Source: Haemonchus contortus
Lineage: Eukaryota; Nematoda; Chromadorea; Rhabditida; Trichostrongylidae
DNA: 64,000 nucleotides
Direction: 5' to 3'
Assembly: GCA_000469685.2 (NCBI GenBank)
Contig: LS997567.1
Location: 30,181,299 to 30,245,298 of the forward strand
Part shown: piece after piece, positions 47,866 through 58,668 of the stretch
How the letters are laid out: every line of letters begins with the position of its first letter
Position numbering within the stretch: position 1 is the stretch's first letter
Notes under the pieces: generated by a model
The model's database searches: none
Seen by the model: only the letters and a program-made list of their open reading frames with translations
What the model was told of the DNA's origin: nothing
Program-made: the position numbers and the translations under genes

Positions 47866-50320
47866 TCACTTATATTCACTTATACGGCTCGTCTTCACTC
47901 GTCTTTGTTTGTGTCTTTCGCGAATGCCATCCACGGCAGACTCAGAATTAGACGAATATGACGATGTGAGGAGTCGTTCAGCTGCTGTCGCAGCTGTCTC
48001 CCGTGATCGACAAGCACATCCTCCCATCTTGCAGCACATCTTAGATTGCGAGGATCCTACGTGAGCCCACTCGACAGTTCTTCTTGTCATTTGTCATCAT
48101 CTCTTCTCATTATATGACCGCCCCACCGAAATTTTGCGTTTTTCGTGTGTTACACCGGATCACCGAGTCGAGACATTCCGTCCTGTCGACATGTCGGAGC
48201 TGCGGGGTCCTGTTCGATATCGAGTGAGCCGATTGCACCTCAAAAGACATCGCTCGAGCGCTCTGTGACTTGTGCTCAGAGCCCTTGACGTGGATGCTTT
48301 GGTCACTCAAGTCTCCGACCCGTAACAGAGCGCAGGAAGAGCTGAGGAATCGAACAAATTAGCGCGAAGTTCCGTGTCAGCCAGATGGTTGGTGACCTTT
48401 TTCAGGGCTCCGGAGGCTGCCCACGCTGCTTTCTGCCGTCTCACCGGTTCTTCCCTCATGTCAATGTCCATATTCATGGAACGCCCGAGATAGACGTAGA
48501 ACGAGGTCTCCTTGATGGGTGTACCATCGATCTTAATTTGACCGCCGTCAGCGCAAACATTTTTCATGAACTATGTCTTTGTTTGGCTGATCCCGACCTC
48601 GTTCCTCTTTACCGCTTTGTTAGGCTCAGCCAATATAGTCTCAGCTTCCGCAATGCTGCTTGAAAAGAGAAAGTTGTCGTCCGCAGAGCGAGATTTTAGT
48701 GGAACCGTCTCTACACGAATGCATCTACAGCGCGGCTGTTAATAGCTTCGGCGAGATAGTGTCGCCTTGTCTCCACCCTTCCCTATGAAAATGTGGAGAG
48801 ATCATTGGAGCAGCTTCAACTTCACGCTGCAGTGGCTGCCGCGGGCAGCTAGTACTCTTATGGTGTAGGGAGGATCCAGTCCTTGATCGACCAGTGCTGA
48901 AAGGACCGCATTCGTTCCAAAACTGTCGAAAGCTTTTTTTATAGTCGACAAAGGTAGGAACAAGAGGCATACGGAATTCTTGGCACACTTCTATGACCAT
49001 TGCGACCGCTTGGATGTGGTCTGAGCAGCTGAATCCCTTCCGGAATCCAGCTTGCTCTACAGGTTGAGCTTCATCAAACGTTCGATATGCGGATTAAAAT
49101 TATCTTCGTGAATAGCTTGTGAAGCACGCTTAACAAGCTTTTTTGGCGACAGTTGCAACGATCATTCCGGTCTCCCTTCTTGTGAAGAATGACAATCCGG
49201 GAGTTTCTCTATTGGAGGATGTTCTCTTTCTGCATGTAGGATGCCATGTTTGCTGCATCCTGGAGCTGTGCCCCTTTTCATGCTTGCAATCGCAGCTCTC
49301 ACGTCCGAAGGAACGATCCGAGGTGATGTTCCGCCAGTGGGGATTTTTGGTTTTTGCACATGTGTCGTTGATCGGTAAAGGTTGGTGTAGAACCTCAATG
49401 TACTTCCTCCATCTCAAATCTCTATGTTGTGAGTGTTCCGTCCATCTTCTCCAAACACAGAGGTGGAATACTGTGGTCCTGAAGATTCCGAGGGCATTTT
49501 CTAGACCAGTTTATTTTAAGAGCGAAGGTGGCGTAGTGGCAAGTGGCGCATTATCTCACATGCACGGTCGGGAGTTAACCCCGGGTCGATATTTCCCTAG
49601 ACCAACCAATCCTTCCATCCTCCCGGGGTCGGTAAATTGGGACCAGGCACGTCTGGAAGGATAAAAGCACTGACTTGTTCATCGGCTAGCCACCGCAAGT
49701 CATTGTATAGGCCATATACGCACTCATTACGCCGCTGCGATTCTGAATAGAAGTCGAGTGCCAGGGTGCATCCCTCATACGGGATTGATTAACGCTAAAA
49801 ATTTTACCCTTTATTTTTTTCACGCTGCCTCCAATAGTCTCCTCTCTCGAACGGTCTCGCTGGACTCGTATAGCTGAAGGTCTCGCCGCACTGCTTGTCT
49901 GCAGCTGATATTCGCTTGCAGCCTTTCAAGATGCAGCCCTTGATCAAGCCTGAAGTTTCTTTTTGCCTTGAAAAATCCTTTCGTCGCATCTGAAATGTGA
50001 CTAGACGCATCGATTAGCTCATGGAGAGCGGCACTAGAAGAGACTGTTCTCGTGTTGTAGGTGAAAAGCGGAAAACAGTCTCTTCGTCGTGCGGACAGAG
50101 TGCTGTCATGGTCCGAAATCCAAGGCGTCCTGTGGAACCCAAGATTTCTTTGCTCAACCGTCGCCATATCGTCCGACACCGGAGACGGCTGGGCCCAATG
50201 TCGTTGTCTATACGCACTCCAAGCCTGACTCGTACGAAATTTTGTCAACCCGAGACGGACGTTTGCGAATAAGAAGAAGGAGCCGGGAGCGCTTGAATCG
50301 GTTGAGAAAAGCCTCACGGA
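47866..50320 (-). mobile_element. RTE-clade retrotransposon fragment (lineage 2), split by a SINE
   Basis: Distinct from the lineage-1 copies. On the - strand: an N-terminal stretch at 50317-49820 in which the endonuclease start (FTYNTRTVSSSAALHELI) is joined directly to linker sequence (SDATKGFFKAKRNFRLD), so most of the endonuclease is deleted. A SINE lies at 49521-49800. Reverse transcriptase follows at about 49417-48570, with RQGDTISPKLLTAAL and a damaged catalytic box SADD near 48680. Then comes FMKNVCADGGQ...YVYLGRSMNM...LPALCYGSET at 48567-48307. The C-terminal WTRRTVEW-type tail is at about 48090-47870. It is broken throughout. Confidence 0.87.
49521..49810 (+). mobile_element. tRNA-derived SINE, copy 6, nested in RTE
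   Basis: AGCGAAGGTGGCGTAGTGGC head, a degraded B box (GGAGTTAACCCCGGG), a full body, and a TTTTACCCTTTATT tail. It sits inside the lineage-2 RTE fragment, which continues on both sides. TTTATTTT on both flanks may be the target duplication. Confidence 0.88.
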
Positions 50321-50329
50321 AAAGATATA

Positions 50330-51060
50330 CGATACTCAACATCACCGTCGATGCCTGCTACTCCTGAGTCGAGAAGAGCTGCCGAAGAATCTCACATCGG
50401 GACATCACCCAAGCGAATGAAGTGAGCAAGGGTGGTAGTCTGTTCAAGTATTTCATGACCATCCACGGTAATCCGGGTGCCGAGCAAGTATAAGATGAGA
50501 GATAAAGTGAGAAGTGCTCCGATACACAGGACTACTAGGTAAGGATCCCAAGTCGAAGTGGTCGTTTGGAATGAGATCAACACTGCTAGACGTGTTTTCG
50601 GATGCTGATTTCGAATCTGCTTTCCAAATTTGCTGAGCGACTTTCGAATGGAGTTCCGCGGTTATTTTAGGTAAGGTTTAACATAAGAAAACTTGAATTA
50701 CATGGCTGCACAAGGTTCTTCAGCGATGGCTTGGAGCAGTGGTACGGGTGACGCCTCATGTGCGAGAGACCAGGGTACGCCTTTCAACTTTCTCACCCGG
50801 AACATTCATGCCGCTTCAACTATTTTTGCATATTTGTACATGCTATATTCGTAGTGAGATGACCGGTATCACTTCACAAAAATATGTGGTGCACGGAATA
50901 TTAGGAAACGAAAGCGTTTATCACAAATGTAACGACAATAAAAATAAAAACTTCGTTGCATTGTATTACTTTACAATCACTTACCGAATCAGAAGGAGAA
51001 CAGAATAGAGCATCATTGTATCAAGAGAGTAGTGAAGAAGACAAAGAATTCATTGAAGTA
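50330..51060. other. No supported feature
   Basis: No ORF with family features. The plus ORF starting 50956 becomes recognisable RTE only from about 51070. Confidence 0.4.
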
Positions 51061-51069
51061 TTGCGAGAC

Positions 51070-53105
51070 GACAGAGCTTCGCCAATTACAAGTCATGATG
51101 ACTTCCTTCGTCATCCTGACAGAACAGTTACTGCATCTCGAAGGGCAATGGAGGAGGTCTACGACTTCTACTCGAATCTCTTTGACAGCCACGTCTACGT
51201 GTCTACCCACTATCTTAGGCAAGACGAATATATCGCTCCTTCTGTTCTCCATTCCGAAACACGACATGCCATTACGTCGATGAACTGTGCGGCGTCCGGT
51301 CCCGATAAACATCTGAAGAGTTTTCCAACAGTTATCGTCGGAACTCTGGCTAGGCTCTTCACACGGGACCTGTCGGTATGCGAAGTGCCCACGTCGTGGA
51401 AATTTAACAAGCCTGTGGCGCTGTACAAGAAGGGAGATTCCGACGATATTGGCGATTGTCGCCCAATCTGACTGCTGTCTGTAATCTATAAGCTTTTGCG
51501 TCATCCTAAATAGGATTGGCAGAATATTAGATAAAGGACAGCCATGCTAGCAAGCAGGGTTTCAAAGAGGGTTCAGCACAATCGGTCATATCCGCACTCT
51601 TACAAGACTCATTGAAGTATCGCGAGAGTACAAAATGCCGTTATGTCTTACGTTCATCGATTTGGAGAAAGCCTTCGACACCGTTGAGATAGAAGCGGTA
51701 ATTGAAGCCCTGGGCAACCAGGGTGCTCTAACCTAATATATAAGGATGCCTCATGAGCTCTACGACAACTTCACGGCCAGGATTTCAATATTTTACAAGG
51801 AAGTCATTATCAACGTGAAGAGATGTGTCTGGCAGGGCGATACTATCTCTGTTTCGCCCAGACTTTTCAGTGCCGTTCTCGAAAATATCGTGCGTCATTT
51901 GGATTGGGAAGACTTGAGAGTGAAGGTCGACGGCCGCCACCCCAACATCACCTCCACTTTGAAGACGACATCGTGCTTATAACACCGAACATCGAGCACC
52001 GAGCAGGCGGAGCGAATGCTGGCCGAGTTCAACAATACTTGTGGAAAGATCGGCTTGAGACTGAACCTAACGAAGACGGTGCTCATGAAAAACGGATCGG
52101 TACCTGATGCTCCTCTCACACTATACGGAACGAATATCTCCGAGTGCTCTAGCTGTATATACATATCACCGCGTCAATGAAGAATTGTCTGGTCCGGAGT
52201 TCCGATAGGATCAAAGCAGCACATCTTAAGAGCTTTATCTAAAGGCCGCTATTCACGTCACCTCCGCTTTGCATACAACATCGTGCTTATAACACCGAAC
52301 ATAAGGCAGGACGAATGAAACCAGGCCGAATTTGGCAGGGCTTGCGGAGGGATCGAAATCAAGACCGAAATCAGTTGAGACGATGGTAATGAGAAACTGG
52401 TGGTACGTGATGCATCCTTCATGCTAAATGGAAAGAATATCTCCGAATGCTCTAGCTATGTGAATCTAGGTCGGGAAGTCAATATGATGAACGATCTAGC
52501 TCCGAAGCTCGAGCAAAATGAAACGCGCCGCGTGGAGCGTCCAAGAATATCCACGGAGCGGCGGTAAAGACAAAGAACATCCGGTTCTGTGCTCCCCTTG
52601 TCATTCCACCCTGTCATTCCTGCTTTGACGTACGCCTCAGAGAGTTGTACTTTACGGAAGCAGGATGAGCATGCCGTCAGCATTACTCAACGCTCTTTGG
52701 AAAGGATGATGCTCGGATTTTTCTATACATGCAAGTGCACAACGGAATCCGGAGGTTCGAGCTCCGTCAACGAACGAAGATCAGAGATGCCGTTGATTAC
52801 GCCAAGGAATCGAAGATTGGGGGGCCGGACACGCTATGCGATATAGTGATGACCGTTGGACTAGGGCGGTTACTGACTGGATCCTTCGGGATATCAAACT
52901 AACTCCAGGACGGCCGCCAACGAGATGGTCAGACTTTTTAAAAGCTCTGATAGAAAGGAAGGTCGAAGTTTGTGTCCCTGAAGCGAGGACGATACACTGG
53001 CTTGTGACAGAGATGAATGGAGACGTTACTTGCTCCCGCTCGAGAAAGTCGACGATCAATGGAACGACAGGTGATACAGATGATGTTAAGCCTTACCTAA
53101 AATAA
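51070..53105 (+). mobile_element. RTE-clade retrotransposon, 5'-truncated, chimeric (lineage 1, + strand)
   Basis: Starts in the linker before the reverse transcriptase (ASRRAMEEVYDFYSNLFDSHVY, about 51137-51200). It runs through DDIGDCRPI, LGNQGV and WQGDTIS to the palm motif HFEDDIVLITPNI near 51957-51990. It then repeats that segment in a second, more diverged version (FAYNIVLITPNI near 52273-52310) before continuing with FLTYASESCTLRKQDEHAV and the C-terminal RWTRAVTDWILRDIK...GRPPTRWSDF. It ends with AGGTGATACAGATGATG at 53068-53084. No endonuclease is left. Many stops. Confidence 0.88.
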
Positions 53106-53598
53106 CCTGGGAACTTTATCCAAAGAATCGCTAATGAAATATGAAAAGCAGATTTGAAGTCAGCATCCAAAATACACGTCTAGCAGTGTAGGTCTCAATC
53201 CAAACGGCTACTTCGACTTGGGATCCTTTCCTAGTGAGTTAGGAGCGATCCTCAGCAGGAAGCTGCATTTAAGAAAAAGATAATAGGGTAAGTCGGATAG
53301 CGATTGAAGGCATATGAAAGGTTTTCGATAGTGCCTAAAAATGGATGTTTCTCAGGAATTGATCGAGAATGACAGCTGCATTTGCTCGAAGAACGTGCAA
53401 GAAAGGCTCGTCTTGACCTCGAGACAATCATCAGTAACATTGTAATCAGTACAAAAATGCGACATTGTTACGCTGTTTACTTGTAACTGGCACGTTATTT
53501 TGAGAGCTGCCCGGATTCTCCCATGACCTGAAAATTTCATCACTCACACATCTTCGGCATAGTTTTAGATTTTTAGGATGCTTTATGATTTGAATGAT

Positions 53599-54360
53599 TC
53601 AATGGGGACAATCTTCTTCCCCTATTTTTTGAACATATCGAACAGTCTTTTGAGAGCTCCTGAAAACCAACCTGAACCTCAGTTGATCGCAAAGAAGAAG
53701 CGTGTATAAGCCTTGTGTGAGATTGAGGGAGAAAATAAGGATGACAAATGACATTAGCAAACAACTAGTTTGATTGGCGACTGGTGAAGTGGATACCAAG
53801 AGGAACGGCAAATTTTCCTGTGAAGCAGGATGCACGCAAAATAGGACCTGTAAATCAATAAAATGTACAATTGAATAGTCATGTGTCAAGGTATTAACAA
53901 TCTCTTATGAAAACTCACAAAAACAACGGAAAGTAAGACAGGAATGGGAAACCACAACACAACATGTGGAGAGCCAAAATACTCGTCTGAGAAAGGAGGG
54001 GATCTTCTTCGAAGCAGCACGATTCCATAGTTAGGAGTATAGTCAATTCCCAAGTACTCTCGTAGGCTGCGCGCAGTGTTCATAGATAGAAGCCTAAATG
54101 AAGTTCTCTCTCTTACTCTGGAATCTCTATGCCAACTCACAATTAACATCTTATTCTTACAGAGTGACAGCTCTCGCAGGTGTACGACTATAACGGGGCT
54201 GAAATTCAATGATCGTTGTTTCCTGGTGGATTTGTTTATCCCAACCCACTAATTTGAAACAACATGCTGCTTCGTTACCTATTTCTAGCGGAACGAACGA
54301 TACTGTGCAGAAGATGTATTCATTAGATTTTGCTGTGTCGTGTAAAGAGCCAAGTAGCAT
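53599..54360 (-). CDS. Putative three-exon membrane protein gene, unrecognised
   Basis: I do not recognise the family. On the - strand, exon 1 runs from ATG at 54360 to 54161, intron 54160-54118 (43 bp, GTAAGA...ATTCCAG), exon 2 54117-53919, intron 53918-53848 (71 bp, GTGAGT...ATTTACAG), and exon 3 53847-53599 ending at TGA. Splicing bypasses in-frame stops and gives one frame of about 215 codons. The middle part (REYLGIDYTPNYGIVLLRRR) looks protein-like. A hydrophobic segment VVLWFPIPVLLSVVF spans the exon 2/3 junction, and a second (SCLLMSFVILIFSLNL) lies in exon 3. The first ATG follows a TAA by six codons; upstream exons may exist. No transposon similarity is evident. Exon 3 may end earlier if another intron is used. 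Confidence 0.45.
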
Positions 54361-54369
54361 GACCAGATA

Positions 54370-54830
54370 ACAATTACATTAGAAAGCATTATTTTTATAA
54401 ACGGCTAGAAAAAACACTCGGGAGCTCGGCAACGCATTTTTTTGATGTATGATCTATGAGAAGTTGATTGTGGTTGCAATCTATCATACCTATGGGCCGA
54501 CTGTATGAATGAATATTACTGACCAACTTCTTTTTACGCGGAATATCATCCACAAAAGAATAAAATGAATTAAACTGGAAGAGTTATTCGCCTGAACCTA
54601 ACCGCGTGGCTATTATATGGTGTATCAGGGCTCGACAAAGACTGCACGACACGGGCAAGAATTCTTACATGATTTTCTAGGCGGATCTTAAGCTGGGTGT
54701 TTCCCTTTTTCTCGATTACTCCTCTTTCTGTTTTTTTTCGCCTCGAATTAATGAACTTCGGTAATTGAGGTCATAATATTAGTGATCCTACTATTTTACG
54801 TTCTTAGAATTCTTCTGACAAGGTACAAGT
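54370..54830. other. No supported feature
   Basis: Between the putative membrane-protein gene and the Gypsy LTR-like block I see no ORF or repeat. Confidence 0.4.
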
Positions 54831-54839
54831 TGAGGTGTC

Positions 54840-54995
54840 ATACACTGGAGTGGAATGATTCATTTATAAACCGAACACTTATATACTCTCTCGCTGTCTA
54901 TCATCCCGATCCCACTGACCCTTCTTCGCTCCTCTTTTCTATACGTCCTCTCTCACACTCTCTTACACCCTCTCTAGTAACGTTACGGTCACTTA
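54840..54995 (-). repeat. LTR-like block, low-coordinate (3') copy
   Basis: Similar to 61485-61600 over about 110-150 bp: GGAATGATTCATTTATA, CTTATATACTCTC, TTCTTCGCTCCTC and ATACGTCCTC in the same order and orientation. LTR edges (TG...CA) are not certain. Confidence 0.6.
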
Positions 54996-55597
54996 ACACG
55001 GGAAGCCAGCTCGCCTGTAAACCTGGCTAAACCGAAGAGCACTTAATCTAATCATTTTCAACCGATCAAAATCCAAAGTTGTCACGTCGAGTGCGTGGCC
55101 CACTGCATTCCCCACTCTTTCGCTCTCCACGGAGGCGGATGTCTCTTTCGCTTCCGCTTTCTCCGGACGGCGGCTGCGGTTCCACTAAATCAAACGTCAG
55201 CATCGGGCTTCTGCTACGAATCCTACTTCGGTTACTCCTGCTCCGGTGGTCGGACCTATCCTGCGTCAGCTTCCGTATGGGCGCCCACCGAGACCAGTTC
55301 CGCTGCGGGCAGCGTCGCATTGCTCTTTGCCTCGAGAGCGTCGGCTGCGGCACCACACAGGGTAACGTTGCCGGCCACCCAGTCATCGGCAGTGCCGATA
55401 TCGCTGCAGTTCTGTCGGCTGGGGTGCCTAGAGCAAAATTGCCGGTCGCTCGCGGAGCTTGTTTTACTATTCCTTGTATATGGCTTTGTCGGCACTGCAA
55501 ACATCACTGAGGGTCTGTACCCCTCGCAACTTCTTTTGTAGGTCGTCCATGATACCGCTTGCTTGTCTTCTCTTCTCTGTTTTGTTCTCCACTATTA

Positions 55598-55822
55598 TCA
55601 CATACTCTTCAGCTGATCATGGATTTTCCTTATCCTCACGCTATAGTGCGACTCATGGGTGCTCGAGCCCAAGAACTTCATCACCATTCCGGGTGTCCAT
55701 CGGTCTCCTACCCCGGTATAGTTCCTAATAAATATTTTCTGCCCGTTCTTTAGGGTGTCCTCCTTTTCCCCTCTATCGTAATTTCTCCTCATCTCTTCTC
55801 TATATTCATTGGTATGTTCCAC
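55598..55822 (-). pseudogene. Gypsy integrase C-terminal GPY/F-like domain
   Basis: A frame containing NGQKIFIRNYTGVGDRWTPG and MVMKFLGSSTHESHYSV matches the usual sequence after the integrase core (VRNY.G.G.KW.PG.V...G...Y). It lies directly downstream of the core, as expected. Confidence 0.75.
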
Positions 55823-55942
55823 TTCCCTCCCCTCCCTTTATAATATCTTTTATAAGAGATAGTTCGTCCTCAAACTTCTACCTTGCCCATTCCGCATTTA
55901 AGAGGGCGATTTCCTTGTTGCCACATGTGGGTGACCCTATAC

Positions 55943-56600
55943 TCAAAGGAAAGATACACCACTGCGTTTTCCAAGGTCTTCCCGAACCACAGTTTTATAT
56001 ACGGAATTTTTGAGCATTTTTACAGAGCGTTCCGTCTCTCCATTCATTCTAGGATGGTATGCTGATATGAATATGCTGGATCTCTCTTTCCACACAGTAT
56101 TCACGAAACTCGTTCGATGTAAACGGGAATCCGTTATGTAAAACCAAGCGCTCAGGTGATACATTTCTTTTAAATTTCTTTCAACTTCATCATCATTTTC
56201 TCGGCAGTGGCGACCTTTATACTGACCGTTTTCCGCCACTTTGACATGGGATCCACCACTGTTAGCCATTTCACTCCTTTTGCTGGTCTCACAAAAGTTT
56301 AAGTGCAGCATATGCCACATTTTCTCCGGCTCTCCCCATGGATGTGAAGATATTCGTACTGGATCTTTATATATTACCGTAGATGTGATGCAGTTACTAG
56401 CCACCTCGATTACCGGTACATACATGCGTTAGAATCATATTTTAGTTCAAGCCAAGCCAATCATTCTACTCCGATCATCATTTCTGTTGTGCAACATTTT
56501 CAGCACTACTTGCTGAAACGTTTCAGGGGTAATCACTCTATATCCACACAATACATATAAATTCGATGTAAATGTACAAGGCTGCCTCCTCCACATCATA
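55943..56600 (-). pseudogene. Gypsy integrase: zinc-binding remnant and core
   Basis: The core frame 56425-55943 reads PWGEPEKMWHMLHLNFC, then ITDSRLHRTSF, then SAYHPRMNGETERSVKMLKNSV. Relative to the family the first catalytic Asp is Asn (HxDF becomes HLNF), the second survives in TD, and the Glu survives in NGETER. An upstream frame shows VLKMLHNRNDDR, the His part of the N-terminal HHCC domain, without a complete zinc site. The enzyme would be inactive. Confidence 0.85.
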
Positions 56601-57049
56601 TATCTTCAGCCTTCTATCTCAAACATTTTCTGGCCAACCTTTCTACGCATAGTCAACCGCTGTCTGTAGCAGAGCGTCTTCTCGGGTAGCTTTCTTTGAA
56701 TATCTGAGACACTGTTACAGGCAGGCTTTCCACAACCTCTTCTGCCATTTGTTAGATGTGTAGCTCATTCACTTCCAACTGCAAATTGGGCAACTTTTTC
56801 GGATCGGGCAGCTGCGATAAGTCGTTCGCGTTACCACACCCGGCCGTCTTTCTGCACTTAATTTCAAGAAATATAACATTAGCCTCAACGCTCATCAATG
56901 CAGCCTTTTTACTGCTATCATCGGGAGTCCGATTTTGGGACCAGAGGTCCTTATTGAGGGCTGGTGATCCGTCATCAACGTAAACCGACGACCGTAAAGG
57001 AACTGCTCGATTTTTCAATCGTTTATACTATCCCCAAAGCCTCCTCCTT

Positions 57050-58060
57050 TATTTGAACATATTTCGTTTCTGTTCCGTCAAAGAGCGCAATGTATACGCG
57101 ATCACTTTCTCACTTTTATCTTCGTACCTGTGGTATGAAACGGCACCAATACCATATTATGAGGCATTGGTATCCAATACCACCGGAACACGGGATCATA
57201 ATGCTCCTATGTTCCCACTGCTGTGAGGTTTTCACGCATTCGACTGCAGGCTATCTCTTCTATGCACCCCGATTCTGAGGGCTGTCCTTTCCTCCGCAGG
57301 CTATTCAATGGGTTTACTCTTGCCTTCAGCTTATTTGAAGATTGTCTATTTCTCTTTTCATCGATAATATTACATAAAAAATCTCACTCTTTTTGATCAA
57401 ACCAAATTTATCTCTTTCGAGGCGGAAACCAGCTTCGCTCGGCCTACTCAAGACTTTTTCCAGCTTTTTCAAATGTCACATCATCTGGGCCTGTCACCGT
57501 AATATCGTTCAGTTGAATTACCACCCCTTCTGTGCCTGCCGTGGTCTCTCCGCTGGGATGTTGCTGGTGCTGAAGCTATTCCAAACGGGGTCTGCGTGTA
57601 CCGGGTTTGTCACTTATGCGCAATGGTTGCCGTAAGCCCCTTCAAACTTTCCTCCTGCTCTGCACATACCATCTGACGAATCAAACTTCGGACTTGCTAA
57701 ATCTTTTGTCATTTTTGCCACCATAATAATGAGTCAACTGGTTCGGGCAGCGGGCACTAGTTACTATCCATAATAGCTGCGGGTTTACTGTGACCTTTCC
57801 ATTTCCAGACATTCTTATTTTCACCTTTTTTGAGCACTATTACTAACGGCGTCACCTATTTACTATGATTTACCCTAATTATGGTTCCATTTCGCGCGAT
57901 TTCTAATTCTTAGCCTCCACTTCGGTCCCCAGCGAGATAGAAACTTTTTCTGAACAATTTGGGCTCTATTACTTCACTCTTGAAGTTGAACTCAGTTGCA
58001 ATTATGCACTTGCCCAAACCATCTTGCAACAACTTCCTATTAATAGGTTGACACATAATT
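57050..58060 (-). pseudogene. Gypsy reverse transcriptase and RNase H remnants
   Basis: Broken - strand frames read LLQDGLGKC (about 58020), VNHSK.VTPLVIV (about 57870), TPFGIASAPAT (about 57590), and the catalytic loop as QLNDITVTG (about 57500-57515). There the family's Y-x-D-D first Asp is Asn, so the site is dead. VVLDTNAS.YGIGAV and EKVIAYTLRSLTE follow (about 57200-57060), matching the RNase H-like region after the polymerase. Confidence 0.8.
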
Positions 58061-58149
58061 ATTCTAGATTTTGTAGTGGCTTCTTTTCTCTCGATACAGT
58101 TGAATATTGAATTCGGGATTTTCCTAGAGACAATCTTCTCGCTTCCTCC

Positions 58150-58285
58150 TACAGATATGAGTCTAGAAAATTTTTTCGTATTCGCGAAATTATGCTCTAC
58201 TACTTCGAGAAAGCTTGGAAGATGGAAGAGCCATCTCGCCATCTCAACGAACTTTCTGGCGATAAAACAGTCAGTCAAAGCCTAG
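58150..58285 (+). pseudogene. mariner-type N-terminal helix-turn-helix fragment
   Basis: A + strand frame after TCCTACAG reads FFRIREIMLYYFEKAWKMEEPSRHLNEL, then GDKTVSQ. This resembles the first helix-turn-helix of mariner transposases (REIMLYEF...GEDTVS). No mariner catalytic part follows; a short + frame at 58296-58484 is unrelated. It lies between the Gypsy polymerase and the nested Tc1-like element, on the opposite strand to Gypsy. It could be a fragment of an older insertion. Confidence 0.4.
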
Positions 58286-58668
58286 TGAGTAGGATTTGCT
58301 CTTAAATCTTCTGTATTCACAGATAGAAACTCTTATGAATCACCAGGACAACCTTTTGTCGAAAAATTGTCTAGCGATCAAAACCTACTGGGAAATGGAT
58401 GACTTGATGGCTTATCTCGAGCCGTGGATTGCCTTCAAGAATCGAAACGCCCGTGCTTCGGGAATTGGACTGTCTAGCAAATAGGAAGCAGTGTTTGACG
58501 TGAATGGTGGATTCGTTCTAGAGTAATTTTAGAACACGTCTTTGTCCGAAATTGTTATCGTTTTAAGATTAAATTTGTTGAAGAAAAATCAGGCAATGGT
58601 AATGCGTCAGCCCAAAATAAAGTAAATGCGAACTAGTCATTCCTCAATTCCTACTTTGGACAATTCTA

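Noticed and set aside
55066..55541. Three overlapping ORFs of about 145 codons on both strands
   Set aside because: They lie in the Arg/Ser-rich 3' end of the Gypsy element. Only the - strand frame fits the element, and even that is low complexity.
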